DNA of 64,000 nucleotides from Alphaproteobacteria bacterium (GCA_022826665.1 JAJDUK010000024.1:191844-255843); one strand, 5' to 3'; shown: positions 1 through 9,669, counted from the stretch's first letter. Notes: generated from the sequence alone by a model not told the origin. Numbers and translations are program-made.

Positions 1-2
1 GG

Positions 3-833
3 GGGCGGACCGCGTTCTCGACGGTCATCAGCTTCATCTACTTCTTCCCGGTGCTGTGGATCATCCTGACCGCGTTCAAGAGCCACACCGACGCGCTCTC
101 CACCCCGCCCAAGTTCATCTTCACGCCGACGCTGGACAACTTCGTCAGCGTCTTCGCCCGCGCCTACGAGCGCGGCGGCGCGGCGGTGGACACCCACTTC
201 GACCTCTTCTTCTTCAACTCCATCTTCATCGCCGGCGCCTCGGTCGGGGTCGCGCTCATCATCGGCACAATCGCGGCCTACGGCTTCTCGCGCTGGCCGC
301 TCCGGGGCAACGAGACCTACCTCTTCATCATCCTCACCACCCGGATGCTGCCGCCGATCATCGTCATCATCCCGATCTTCATCATGTTCCGCCTGAGCGG
401 GCTCAGCGGCAGCTACATTGGCATCATCCTGCTCTATGCCGCCTTCAACCTGCCCTTCACCATCTGGATGATGAAGAGCTTCTTCGACGAGATACCGCGC
501 GAGGTGGAGGACGCGGCGCGCATGGACGGCAGCTCGGAGATGAAGATCTTCTTCCGCATCTGCCTGCCGCAGGTGAAGGCCGGCATCGCGGCGACCGCCG
601 TCTTCGGCCTGATCCTGACCTGGAACGAGTTCCTCTTCGCCCTGCTGCTCACCGGACGCGACACGCGAACGGTGCCGGTCGCCATGGCGCAGACCATCGG
701 TGGTGACATCGGCGTGCGCTGGGGGCTGCTGGCGGCGATCGAGACGTTGTTCCTGATCCCCGTGGTGTTCGTGACGTTCCTGCTGCAGAACCAGCTCCTG
801 CGCGGCGTCACCTTCGGCACCATCAGGCGGTAG
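3..833 (+). CDS. ABC transporter permease, MalG/UgpE-like (5' truncated by window edge)
   Basis: Frame stays open from base 3 through the listed start at 51 (GRTAFSTVISFIYFFPVLWIILTAFKS); EVEDAARMDGSSEMKIFFRICLPQ matches the permease EAA loop; multiple TM segments. Confidence 0.9.
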   Translation, partial: GRTAFSTVISFIYFFPVLWIILTAFKSHTDALSTPPKFIFTPTLDNFVSVFARAYERGGAAVDTHFDLFFFNSIFIAGASVGVALIIGTIAAYGFSRWPLRGNETYLFIILTTRMLPPIIVIIPIFIMFRLSGLSGSYIGIILLYAAFNLPFTIWMMKSFFDEIPREVEDAARMDGSSEMKIFFRICLPQVKAGIAATAVFGLILTWNEFLFALLLTGRDTRTVPVAMAQTIGGDIGVRWGLLAAIETLFLIPVVFVTFLLQNQLLRGVTFGTIRR

Positions 834-840
834 CGGGCCC

Positions 841-1941
841 ATGGCCGATATCGAGCTGCGCAACCTGTCCAAGCACTTCGGCTCGCTCGCCGCGGTCGAC
901 GACATCGACCTCGACGTCGAAGCCGGCGAGGTGGTGTGCCTGCTCGGGCCCTCCGGCTGCGGCAAGACCACGACGCTCCGCATGATCGCAGGGCTCGAGG
1001 ACGCGACGGCGGGCGACATCTTCATCGCGGGTGCGCGGGTCAACGAGCTCGCGCCGCGCGATCGGGACATCGCCATGGTGTTCCAGTTCTACGCGCTCTA
1101 TCCGAGCCTGACGGTGTCGGAGAACCTGGCCTTCCCCCTCCATGCCGAGCGCATCACCAAAGAGGAGATCGACCGCCGGGTGCGGGAGATTGCAGGCCTG
1201 CTGGACCTCTCCCACGCGCTCGGCCGGGTCCCCGGCCGGCTTGCGGAGGGCGAGAAGCAGCGCGTCGCGGTCGGCCGGGCCGTCATCCGGGACCCGCAAT
1301 GCTTCCTCTTCGACGAGCCCTTGAGCCGCCTCGACATTGCCGTCCGCCAGGAAATGCGCGGGCAGATCAAGCAGCTCCTCAACGGCCTGCACAAGGCGAC
1401 CGTGATCGTGACCCACGATCAGATCGAGGCGCTCACCATCGCCGACCGGATCGCGGTCATGCGCGACGGCATCATCGAGCAGGTGGCCAGCCCTCACGAC
1501 ATCTTCGCCAAGCCCGCCAACGTCTTCGTCGCGGGGTTCATCGGCACGCCGCAGATGAATCTGGTCGAGGCCAACGTCATCGACGCGGACGAGGACACGG
1601 CGACCGTGAACATGCTGGGGCAGGAGGTCGTGCTGCCGCTGCATGCGGAGATCTCCCTACAGGGCACCGCCCCGCGGCGCAATGCTCCGGTCACCGTGGG
1701 CGTACGCCCGCGCGGACTGGCACCCGCATCCGAGACTGGCCCCACCACGATCTCGGGCCAGGTCGACCTGATCGAGCCGATGGGGGCGGAGACCCTGATC
1801 CATCTCCGCATCGGCGAGGACGACCTGCGCGTGGTGACCAGCCGGGGGCACCCGGCCGCGGTCGGCGAGACCATGCACGTGGCGCCGACGCCAGGGCAGG
1901 TCCATCTGTTCGACCACGACGGCATGAGGATCGCCTCATGA
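841..1941 (+). CDS. ABC transporter ATP-binding protein (UgpC/MalK type) with atypical signature motif
   Basis: Walker A GPSGCGKTT, Walker B CFLFDEPLSRLD, H-loop VTHDQ, C-terminal TOBE-like region; signature reads LAEGEKQ instead of LSGGQ. Confidence 0.92.
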   Translation: MADIELRNLSKHFGSLAAVDDIDLDVEAGEVVCLLGPSGCGKTTTLRMIAGLEDATAGDIFIAGARVNELAPRDRDIAMVFQFYALYPSLTVSENLAFPLHAERITKEEIDRRVREIAGLLDLSHALGRVPGRLAEGEKQRVAVGRAVIRDPQCFLFDEPLSRLDIAVRQEMRGQIKQLLNGLHKATVIVTHDQIEALTIADRIAVMRDGIIEQVASPHDIFAKPANVFVAGFIGTPQMNLVEANVIDADEDTATVNMLGQEVVLPLHAEISLQGTAPRRNAPVTVGVRPRGLAPASETGPTTISGQVDLIEPMGAETLIHLRIGEDDLRVVTSRGHPAAVGETMHVAPTPGQVHLFDHDGMRIAS

Positions 1942-2267
1942 GCGAGGCGCAGGTGGAGCCCCAGGAAGCGCCAGCGCAGGAAAAGCCCGCACGTCGCAAC
2001 ATGTCCCGCCGCACGGCGCGGCTGATCGTGATTGCGATCATCGCGCTCTGCCTGCTCGCTTTGGTCTTCATATTCCAGCCCGTCTACCGGCCGCTCTTCT
2101 CGGCCGGCTGCATCATGGTGGTGGCCGGCGGGCTCCTCTTCAATCTCATCCCCTTCGCCAACACCCAGAACCCCGTGAGGCGAGTGGTGCGGGTCACCGC
2201 CATCGTCGGCGCCATCCTCCTCACCGCCGTGCTGGTCGCCCTCGGCTTCGTCGAGATCCTGCTCTAG
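1938..2267 (+). CDS. small membrane protein associated with ABC importer
   Basis: ATG overlaps the ATPase stop (ATGA); two or more hydrophobic helices in MSEAQVEPQ...VALGFVEILL. Confidence 0.75.
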   Translation: MSEAQVEPQEAPAQEKPARRNMSRRTARLIVIAIIALCLLALVFIFQPVYRPLFSAGCIMVVAGGLLFNLIPFANTQNPVRRVVRVTAIVGAILLTAVLVALGFVEILL

Positions 2268-2292
2268 CACCGGCACGCTGGAACTGCGCACG

Positions 2293-2757
2293 ATGACGAG
2301 AGACGACTACGTGGACCTGGTGGAGCGGCACTACTTCGGCAGCGTCGCGCAAGCCGACATCCCGGCGGTGGTGGCCTGCTTCACCGACGACGCCTCGGTC
2401 ACGATCTATCACGGCGATGCCGCGCCGCGCCTCTTCAAGGCCAGGCCCACCGCCGGCGAGACTCCGCTGCCGCGCTTCTTCGAGCATCTGCTCGCGAACT
2501 ACGAGCCCCAATTCACCGAGTTCGTCCACTACGTGGATGTCGCCAACGAGCGCTGCGCCGCGATGTTTCTCGTGACGCTGACGCCGAAGCCCGATTCGCC
2601 TTACCGCGACGCCGGCGTGCAGCGCCTCCGCAACTGCAACTTCTTCCGCTGCCGGGACGGTCTCATCCACGAGATGACCATCTATTACAGCAATCCCGGC
2701 ACCGCAGGCGGTACGGACGCCCACGGCTCCCGCCCCACCGGCTTTCCCCAAGCCTGA
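2293..2757 (+). CDS. NTF2/SnoaL-like protein
   Basis: ~154 aa, cystatin-like fold pattern (YVDLVERHYFGSV...VVACFTDDASVTIYHG); same strand as preceding genes. Confidence 0.65.
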   Translation: MTRDDYVDLVERHYFGSVAQADIPAVVACFTDDASVTIYHGDAAPRLFKARPTAGETPLPRFFEHLLANYEPQFTEFVHYVDVANERCAAMFLVTLTPKPDSPYRDAGVQRLRNCNFFRCRDGLIHEMTIYYSNPGTAGGTDAHGSRPTGFPQA

Positions 2758-2765
2758 CGCCGGGC

Positions 2766-3650
2766 CTAGCCCTCGGCGCTCCAGCCCTGCGGCGGGCGCG
2801 GGAACCAGACGTGCACTTGCCCGGTGCCCGCCGCGTTTTCGTAGTCGCTGAACGGCGTTCCGGTCGCGGTGCATTCGCGTCCGCCCAGAGCGGCGACCAT
2901 CATCAGGTAGTGCCCGAACAGTCCTTCCGGCTTGTGGGGGCGGAACGCGTCCATGGAGTCGATGACTGCCGCGTGGTCGCCTTGCACCCACCAGGCCAGG
3001 CGTTCGAGGTCGGCGGCGCGCGCTTCGGGCGTGCGGATGTGGATCGGGTCCGAGGCTTCGTGCCGGTCGATCTCCGAGAGCGGCCAGAAGCGGTGGCTCA
3101 TGCCCCCGCTCGCGAGCAGCACCGCGCGCTCGTCCGATTCGGCAATCGCCCGCCCCAGCGCCGCCCCCACCGCCAGAAAATCCTCGTCCCGCGCGGTCTG
3201 GCAGATGCTGACGGAGACCCAGCGCTCGCCCCGATTCAGGTAGTGGGCGAGGTTGACGGTGGGGTAGTGGATCGGCAGGTGCGTATCGTCGTTGGCGATG
3301 CAGGGGATGCCGGCGTGCTCGCGCACCGCCGCTGCCATGCTGGCAGCCAGCGCCGGGCCCCCGGCGAGGTCGTAGGGCAGGCCGTGAATGCCGCGCGGGA
3401 GCTCGCCCGAGGTGTAGCGGCCCCGGCGGCGCTCGTGGGCGCTCACGATGAACTCCACGGTGGTGAACCAGTGGGTGTCGAACACCACGAAGGTATCGGG
3501 TTGAAGGTCGTCGAGGACCTCGCTGCGCAGCCGCTCGAGACCGGGCACGAGGCTCAGCTCGCGGCCCTCGTTCAGCGCAAGCCGGACCTCCTTCGGCAGC
3601 ATGATCGTAGGCACATGCGACAGAAAGCCGGCGCCCGCGATATCTCCCAC
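2766..3650 (-). CDS. class III extradiol ring-cleavage dioxygenase, homoprotocatechuate 2,3-dioxygenase-like
   Basis: LSHVPTIML, VVFDTHW, GRYTSGELP, VLLASGGMSHRF, GTGQVHVWFP motifs; ORF track starts at 3710 but GTG at 3650 has upstream AGGAGG. Confidence 0.8.
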   Translation of the reverse strand: MGDIAGAGFLSHVPTIMLPKEVRLALNEGRELSLVPGLERLRSEVLDDLQPDTFVVFDTHWFTTVEFIVSAHERRRGRYTSGELPRGIHGLPYDLAGGPALAASMAAAVREHAGIPCIANDDTHLPIHYPTVNLAHYLNRGERWVSVSICQTARDEDFLAVGAALGRAIAESDERAVLLASGGMSHRFWPLSEIDRHEASDPIHIRTPEARAADLERLAWWVQGDHAAVIDSMDAFRPHKPEGLFGHYLMMVAALGGRECTATGTPFSDYENAAGTGQVHVWFPRPPQGWSAEG

Positions 3651-3793
3651 GTCTCCTCCTTTGCCGCCTCGCCCGCGCCCCGGAGCCGACCCGCCGGCTC
3701 GGGCTGGCACGCACAGCGAACGACTTCGGTGGACAGATCGTTCGTATCCGAACTATCATGCTGCCAACCGGTTCGCAACCAAACGAGACCGCC

Positions 3794-5053
3794 ATGTCCG
3801 CGCTTCTTTCTTCCGAGCCGGAGGGGATCGCCGACCTCTCCTCCCACGACTCCTTCGTCAATTGCGTGCCGCACAGGACCTTCGAGGCGCTGCGGCGCGA
3901 CGACCCGGTTGCGTGGTTCGACGAGCGCGACGCCTCCGGGTTCTGGGCCATCACCCGCCACGAGGACATCGCGGAGATCAGCAAGAACTTCCGGCAGTTC
4001 ACGACCCGGCAAGGAATCCGGCTCGAAGAGATGACGGACGAGGAGCGGATCGCGCGGCTCACCATGATGGAGCAGGACCCGCCCGAGCACACCCGCCTGC
4101 GCCGCCTGGTCAACCGCACCTTCTCGCGCCGCTTCATCGAGACCTACCGGGACCGGGTCCGCGCCATCGTCTCCCGCGTGCTCGATGAGGCCCTGAAGCA
4201 GGACGAGTTCGATTGTGTCGACGCGATCGCGAAGCCTCTACCCATGCTGATGCTGGCAGGCGTTCTCGGGGTGTCGGAGGAGGACGGCGCCTGGCTCGCC
4301 GACAAGGGCGACGAGATGATGGCGAACAGCGACCCGGACTTCACCGACCACGTGGTCGACCAGACCGACACTGACGCCTTCCGCCTCATGCCCTTCCGCT
4401 CGCCGGCCGGCGCGGAGGTCTTCGAGTACGCGGAGCGCCAGGCCGCGCTCCGGCGCGGGAAGCCGCGCGGCGACGTGATCAGCCTTCTGCTGGAGCCCGA
4501 TCGCGACGGCGAGCCGCTCACCGATCACGAGTTCAAGAACTTCTTCACGCTGCTGGTGGTGGCGGGCAACGACACCACGCGCTACGCGGTCGCCTCCTCT
4601 GTCGACCTGCTCGCGCGCGAGCCCCAGCTCTTCGAACAACTACAGGGCGCCGACGAGACGCTCTGGGCCACGGCGGTGGAGGAGCTGCTGCGCATCTCGT
4701 CGCCCACCATGCACTTTCGCCGCACCGCCGTGGAGGATTGCGAGATGCACGGGCGCACCATCGCGGCGGGCGACAAGGTGATCCTGTGGTTCATCTCCGG
4801 CAACTTCGACGACCGGGTCTTCGACGATCCCTACAACACCGATTTCGCGCGCGATCCGAACCCGCAGATGGCCTTCGGTCGGGGCGGGCCGCACCTCTGC
4901 CTCGGCCTCTGGCTGGCGCGGCTGGAGCTGCGCATCGTGCTGGAGGAGCTGACGCGGCGGGTGCGCACCATCCGACCGGCCGGCCAGGCGCTCCGGCTCC
5001 GCTCCAACTTCATCAACGGCATCAAGTACCTGCCCGTGTCGGTGACCTGCTGA
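3794..5053 (+). CDS. cytochrome P450
   Basis: I-helix AGNDTT, ExxR-like EELLRISSP, heme loop AFGRGGPHLCLGLWLARLEL. Confidence 0.95.
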   Translation: MSALLSSEPEGIADLSSHDSFVNCVPHRTFEALRRDDPVAWFDERDASGFWAITRHEDIAEISKNFRQFTTRQGIRLEEMTDEERIARLTMMEQDPPEHTRLRRLVNRTFSRRFIETYRDRVRAIVSRVLDEALKQDEFDCVDAIAKPLPMLMLAGVLGVSEEDGAWLADKGDEMMANSDPDFTDHVVDQTDTDAFRLMPFRSPAGAEVFEYAERQAALRRGKPRGDVISLLLEPDRDGEPLTDHEFKNFFTLLVVAGNDTTRYAVASSVDLLAREPQLFEQLQGADETLWATAVEELLRISSPTMHFRRTAVEDCEMHGRTIAAGDKVILWFISGNFDDRVFDDPYNTDFARDPNPQMAFGRGGPHLCLGLWLARLELRIVLEELTRRVRTIRPAGQALRLRSNFINGIKYLPVSVTC

Positions 5054-5083
5054 CCGGCATGGCCGAGTGATAGGGCGCTTGGC

Positions 5084-6370
5084 ATGAGCGACTACGAACG
5101 CATTCGGGTCCTGTTCTGCGACCACCTGAACCTCGCGCGCGGCAAGTACGTCCCGCGCGCAATCGCCGAGTCCGGCACGCTCCGGCAGTGCGTCGGGGTC
5201 TACGCCGTGGACTACGAGCGTGCCTTGATCCCCGCCCCCGGATCGGGTGTCCCCGAAGGCCTGCCGGATATGGAGGCGGTGTTCGACCTCGACCAGGTCC
5301 GGCCCGGTTGGGAAGCCGGCACCGGCGTGGTGGTGGCGGACCTGGAGAAGGAGGGGCAACCGCTTGGGCTCTGCGCACGGGGCGCGCTCGCCCGCGCGAT
5401 TGCCGCATGGCAGCAGGTCGGCCTCGCGCCCTTCCTCGGCATCGAGCTCGAGGCTTTCGTCTTCGAGCGCGATTCCACCGGCAACTGGGTGCCCTACGAT
5501 ACCCCCGGCGCCTACGTCTACGGCACCGGCACTGCAGTCGACCCCGCCGGCCTGGTCGACGACATCTGGTCGCAGGCGGAGGCCTGCGGCTTCCCGCTGG
5601 AGGCGATCAACAGCGAATTCGACTGGCCGCAGTTCGAGTTCACGCTACGCTACCGGGACGCGCTCGGCGCCATCGACGACATCTTCCTCTTCCGCCTGAT
5701 GGCGCGAGAGGTCGCGGCGAAGCGGGGCTATCTGCTCAGCTTCATGCCCAAGCCGCTCTCGGATCGCGGCGGCAGTGGAGTCCACCTCAACCTCAGCTTC
5801 GCCGGCAAGGACGGCAACAACGCCTGCGCCGACCCCGCGCAGGCGGACGGCCTCTCCGAACTCGCCCGGCAATGCATCGCGGGGCTCATGCATCATCACC
5901 GCTCCATGGCCGGGCTGATTGCACCCACCGTCAACTCCTACCGCCGGCTTCGCCCGGCCAGCCTCGCCGGCTACTGGGCGAACTGGGGATACGACCACCG
6001 CGGCGTCGCGGTGCGGGTGCCCGGCGAGCGCGGCCCGGCGACGCGCATCGAGCATCGCGTTGCCGACGGCGCTGCCAATCCCTACGTCGCCGCCGCAGCC
6101 ATGCTGCGGGCGGCCCGGCTCGGGGTGGAGAACGACTATCCGCTACCGCCGGCGGAGACCGGCGACGGGCTGGAGAGCGTCGATACCGACGTGACCGTGC
6201 CCGAGAACTTGGGCGCGGCGCTCGACGCCCTGGAGCAGGACGACGCGCTGGTCTCCGCCATCGGCGCGCTGCTGGTCGCGAACCACATCGGGATCAAGCG
6301 CAAGGAGTGGGACGACTACCTCGGCAGCACGACGGACTGGGAGATGTCGCGCTACCTCAACTTCCTCTAG
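5084..6370 (+). CDS. glutamine synthetase-like ligase (GS catalytic domain)
   Basis: FLGIELEAFVFERD, GSGVHLNLSF, NSYRRLRP, IEHRVADGAANPYVAAAAML motifs. Confidence 0.88.
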   Translation: MSDYERIRVLFCDHLNLARGKYVPRAIAESGTLRQCVGVYAVDYERALIPAPGSGVPEGLPDMEAVFDLDQVRPGWEAGTGVVVADLEKEGQPLGLCARGALARAIAAWQQVGLAPFLGIELEAFVFERDSTGNWVPYDTPGAYVYGTGTAVDPAGLVDDIWSQAEACGFPLEAINSEFDWPQFEFTLRYRDALGAIDDIFLFRLMAREVAAKRGYLLSFMPKPLSDRGGSGVHLNLSFAGKDGNNACADPAQADGLSELARQCIAGLMHHHRSMAGLIAPTVNSYRRLRPASLAGYWANWGYDHRGVAVRVPGERGPATRIEHRVADGAANPYVAAAAMLRAARLGVENDYPLPPAETGDGLESVDTDVTVPENLGAALDALEQDDALVSAIGALLVANHIGIKRKEWDDYLGSTTDWEMSRYLNFL

Positions 6371-6410
6371 CCCCGCGCCTCGACCCGCACGGCATAGAGC
6401 GGAGGAGTCG

Positions 6411-7874
6411 ATGACTGCGCCCCGGATCGACATCGACGGCGTCTCCGTCTCACCCGATCACTACATCGCAGGGCGCCGCGTGCCCTCGGAACGCCGCTTC
6501 GAGGATCGTTCGCCGCTCGACTGGACCCGGAAGCTCGGAGACTTCGCGGCGGGCGATGCCGAGACCGCCGCGCAGGCGGTAAGCGCGGCGGCGGACGCCT
6601 TCCCCGGCTGGTCGGCAAAGAGCCCGGCCGAGCGCGCTGTCTACATGCACCGTCTGGCCGAGCTCATCGACGCGAACGTCGCCACCCTGGCCCGGCTCGA
6701 ATGCCTCGACATGGCGATGCTTCAGGAGAGCCTGGAGCTGCGGGTGATCCCCCGAGGGGCGCGGAACTTTCGCGCCTACGCGGACCTCGCCTGCGACTAC
6801 GAGGCGCGGGCCTGGAACTCCAACGGCACCGCTAACCGTGTGTTGCGCATGCCCGCCGGCCCCGCGGTGATCATCACGCCCTGGAACGCGCCCTTCATGC
6901 TCGCGACCTGGAAGTGCGCGCCGGCGCTCGCCGCCGGCAACACCGTAGTCCTCAAGCCGGCGGAATGGTCGCCGATCACGGCCTCCCTGCTCGCCGATCT
7001 CGTGGACGAGGCGGGGTTCCCGCCCGGTGTCTTCAACGTCGTCCAGGGAATCGGCGAGGAGGTCGGCGCAGCCTTGGTCGCGGACCCGCGGGTGCGCCGC
7101 ATCTCCTTCACCGGCTCGCCCGAGGCGGCCCGACAGATCGGGGCTGCCGCTGCCCACAACATCGTGCCGTTCACGGCGGAGCTCGGCGGCAAGAGCCCCT
7201 TCATCGTGTTCGCCGACGCCGACCTCGATGCCGCCGCCCGCAAGGCCGCCGGCCAGTACGACGACGCAGGCCAAATCTGCCTGGCAGGCACGCGCCTCTT
7301 GGTGGAGCAATCGGTGCGCGACGCGTTCCTGGAGCGAATGCTCGCCTACACCGACGAGCACGTGGCGGGTGACAGCCGGGAGCCCGGCACCACGCTCTCT
7401 CCGCTCATCCATCCCGAGCACCTCGCGCGGGTCCACGGTTTCGTCGAGCGGGCGCGGGCGGCGGGAGACCGGGTGCTGAGAGGCGGGCACGTCACGAAGG
7501 AGGGCGGGCTCTGGTACGAGCCGACCCTGATCGAGCCCCGCAGCAACGAGGCCGAGATCGTGCAGCACGAGGTGTTCGGCCCGGTGCTGACCCTGCAAAC
7601 CTTCGCGGACAAAGACGAGGCAGTGGCGCTCGCCAACGGCACGCACTACGGGCTGGCTGGGGTCGTCTACACCGGCGACGCGGCGAGGGCCGAGCGCATC
7701 GGCCAGCGGGTGCGCGCGGGCACGGTCTGGGTCAACTGCTTTCTCGTCCGCGACCTGAGCGCGCCCTTCGGCGGCTGCGGCATCAGCGGCATCGGCAGAG
7801 AGGGCGGCGACTACGCCCTCGACTTCCACAGCGACCTGAAGACCCTGCAGATCCTGGAGGGCTCCACCGCCTGA
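6411..7874 (+). CDS. NAD(P)-dependent aldehyde dehydrogenase (semialdehyde dehydrogenase-like)
   Basis: PAVIITPWNAPF, FTGSPEAARQIG, ELGGKSPF, GQICLAGTR catalytic Cys, HEVFGPVL. Confidence 0.93.
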   Translation: MTAPRIDIDGVSVSPDHYIAGRRVPSERRFEDRSPLDWTRKLGDFAAGDAETAAQAVSAAADAFPGWSAKSPAERAVYMHRLAELIDANVATLARLECLDMAMLQESLELRVIPRGARNFRAYADLACDYEARAWNSNGTANRVLRMPAGPAVIITPWNAPFMLATWKCAPALAAGNTVVLKPAEWSPITASLLADLVDEAGFPPGVFNVVQGIGEEVGAALVADPRVRRISFTGSPEAARQIGAAAAHNIVPFTAELGGKSPFIVFADADLDAAARKAAGQYDDAGQICLAGTRLLVEQSVRDAFLERMLAYTDEHVAGDSREPGTTLSPLIHPEHLARVHGFVERARAAGDRVLRGGHVTKEGGLWYEPTLIEPRSNEAEIVQHEVFGPVLTLQTFADKDEAVALANGTHYGLAGVVYTGDAARAERIGQRVRAGTVWVNCFLVRDLSAPFGGCGISGIGREGGDYALDFHSDLKTLQILEGSTA

Positions 7875-7904
7875 CGCCGCGCGCCGGCGCCGGGCTGGAG
7901 GAAG

Positions 7905-8753
7905 TCAGGATTTGCGCGGTGCGCGAATGCCGCGGAACTCCCAGTCGCCGCCGAGCGCGGTGGACATCACTTCCTCCGTACTCGTCGGCTGGGCGCCGAC
8001 ATCGTCGCGGATGGGCGCAGGTCCCTGGACGATTTCGTTCTCCAGCGCCCCCAGCCCGTCCACCTCCACCCGCACCACGTCGCCGGGCTGAACCGGCCGG
8101 CTGTTGGCGGGCGTGCCGGAGAGCAGCAGGTCGCCGGGCTCCAAGGTGATGTTGCGGGCGATGTCGGCCACGAGATAGTGCATGTCCCACGCCATCTCGT
8201 CCGTGTTTCCGTCCTGGGCGAGGGCGCCGTTGACGTAGGTGCGGACCGACTTGCCGCGAAAGTCCCAGCCGCCCACCAGGGCGGGGCCGACCGGGCACAG
8301 CGTGTCCGAGCCCTTCACCCGCAGCATTGAGCCCGCGTCGGTATCGCGGAAGTCGTGCAGGCCGTAGTCGTTGGCGATGGTGTAGCCGGCGATGTAGTCG
8401 CCAGCCTCCTCGCGCGCGATGTTCCGGCAGTGCCGGCCGATGACGATGGCGATCTCGCCCTCGTAGTTCAGCCACTGGCAGCGCTCGGGCCGCACCACCT
8501 GGGCACGGTGCCCGCAGAGCGCGCTCACCGGCTTGTGGAAGTAGGTCGGCGTCGCCGGCAGCGTCACCATGAACTCGTCCACCCGGCTCTTGTAGTTGAG
8601 GTGCACGCAGATGATCTTGCGCGGCTCCGTCGGCGGCAGGTGGATCGCATCTGCCAGCGCGACCGAGCGCCCGTCCTTCGCGTGCAGGCGCTCGCCTTCT
8701 CTGGTCACGACGACGGGATAACCGTCGAGCAGGATGCGCCGGAACTCCGTCAT
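7905..8753 (-). CDS. fumarylacetoacetate hydrolase family protein
   Basis: ICVHLNYKSRVDEF, NYEGEIAIVIGR, GYTIANDYGLHDFR, LLLSGTPANS; internal ATG at 8753 preferred over the 8867 start. Confidence 0.9.
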   Translation of the reverse strand: MTEFRRILLDGYPVVVTREGERLHAKDGRSVALADAIHLPPTEPRKIICVHLNYKSRVDEFMVTLPATPTYFHKPVSALCGHRAQVVRPERCQWLNYEGEIAIVIGRHCRNIAREEAGDYIAGYTIANDYGLHDFRDTDAGSMLRVKGSDTLCPVGPALVGGWDFRGKSVRTYVNGALAQDGNTDEMAWDMHYLVADIARNITLEPGDLLLSGTPANSRPVQPGDVVRVEVDGLGALENEIVQGPAPIRDDVGAQPTSTEEVMSTALGGDWEFRGIRAPRKS

Positions 8754-8847
8754 GGCTGGCCCTCGGCTTGAAATCGTTCGGTCCCTGACGATAGGATCGC
8801 GGCTCAGGAAAGACAAGGAATCGTCGCGATTCCGGGAGTGATTCGTC

Positions 8848-9669
8848 TTGTCCCTCAAAGGCTTCATGTTTCCGCGCTCCGGCAGCGGCCGGGCCTCCCT
8901 GCTGCCGCCCGTGCCGTGGCATTACTCCGGCCAGATGCTCACCCTCGAATACCGGACCGATCCGGATGCGGTGGCCGAGCTGATCCCGCCCGGTCTCGCG
9001 CCGGCGGACGAGGACCCCGGCGCCGTGGCGCTCATCTGGGCGGAGTGGCAGAGCTGCTCCAACACCTTCGAGGAGCTGCTCGACCCTATCCGGGCGCAGT
9101 ACCGGGAGATGTTCGTCGTCATCCGCTGCAAGTACCGGGACCGGCACTACTCGCGCTGCGCCTACATCTGGGTCGATACCGACTACGCCATGGTGCGCGG
9201 CCATCACCAGGGCTACCCCAAGAAACTGGGCTCGATCTATCTCACCCGCCCGGTCACGGTGGGCCGGGCCGGGCCGCGCCTGGAGCCCGGCGGGCGCTTC
9301 GGCGCGAGCCTCGCCGCCAACGACCGCCGCCTGCTGCACGCGACCTTCGAGATTGAGGCCGAGAGCGACCATGCCGGCTTCGTCAACGCGCTGCCGATGG
9401 TGCACAACCGCTGGATGCCCGCGATCGAGGGCGACGGCAGCGACAGCCTGGACGAGCTGGTGACCATGTCCGCGTACGAGGGCGAGGTCGGCCGCTGCTT
9501 CCGCGGCAGCTTCGAGCTCTGGATCGGCGACTCCCCGGTGGAGGAGCTCACCCGGCTGCAGCCCCGCGAGCCGATCGCGGGCTACTGGCGCGAGGTCGCC
9601 ATGTCCTGGCGCAGCGGCACGACGCTGGAGCGGCGCAACCTCCCCGAGATCGGGGGCGCCGACGCATGA
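8848..9669 (+). CDS. acetoacetate decarboxylase-family protein
   Basis: PVPWHYSGQMLTLEYRTDPDAVAELIPPGL, GYPKKLGSIYLTRP with conserved Lys; TTG start at 8848 or ATG at 8866. Confidence 0.85.
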   Translation: MSLKGFMFPRSGSGRASLLPPVPWHYSGQMLTLEYRTDPDAVAELIPPGLAPADEDPGAVALIWAEWQSCSNTFEELLDPIRAQYREMFVVIRCKYRDRHYSRCAYIWVDTDYAMVRGHHQGYPKKLGSIYLTRPVTVGRAGPRLEPGGRFGASLAANDRRLLHATFEIEAESDHAGFVNALPMVHNRWMPAIEGDGSDSLDELVTMSAYEGEVGRCFRGSFELWIGDSPVEELTRLQPREPIAGYWREVAMSWRSGTTLERRNLPEIGGADA

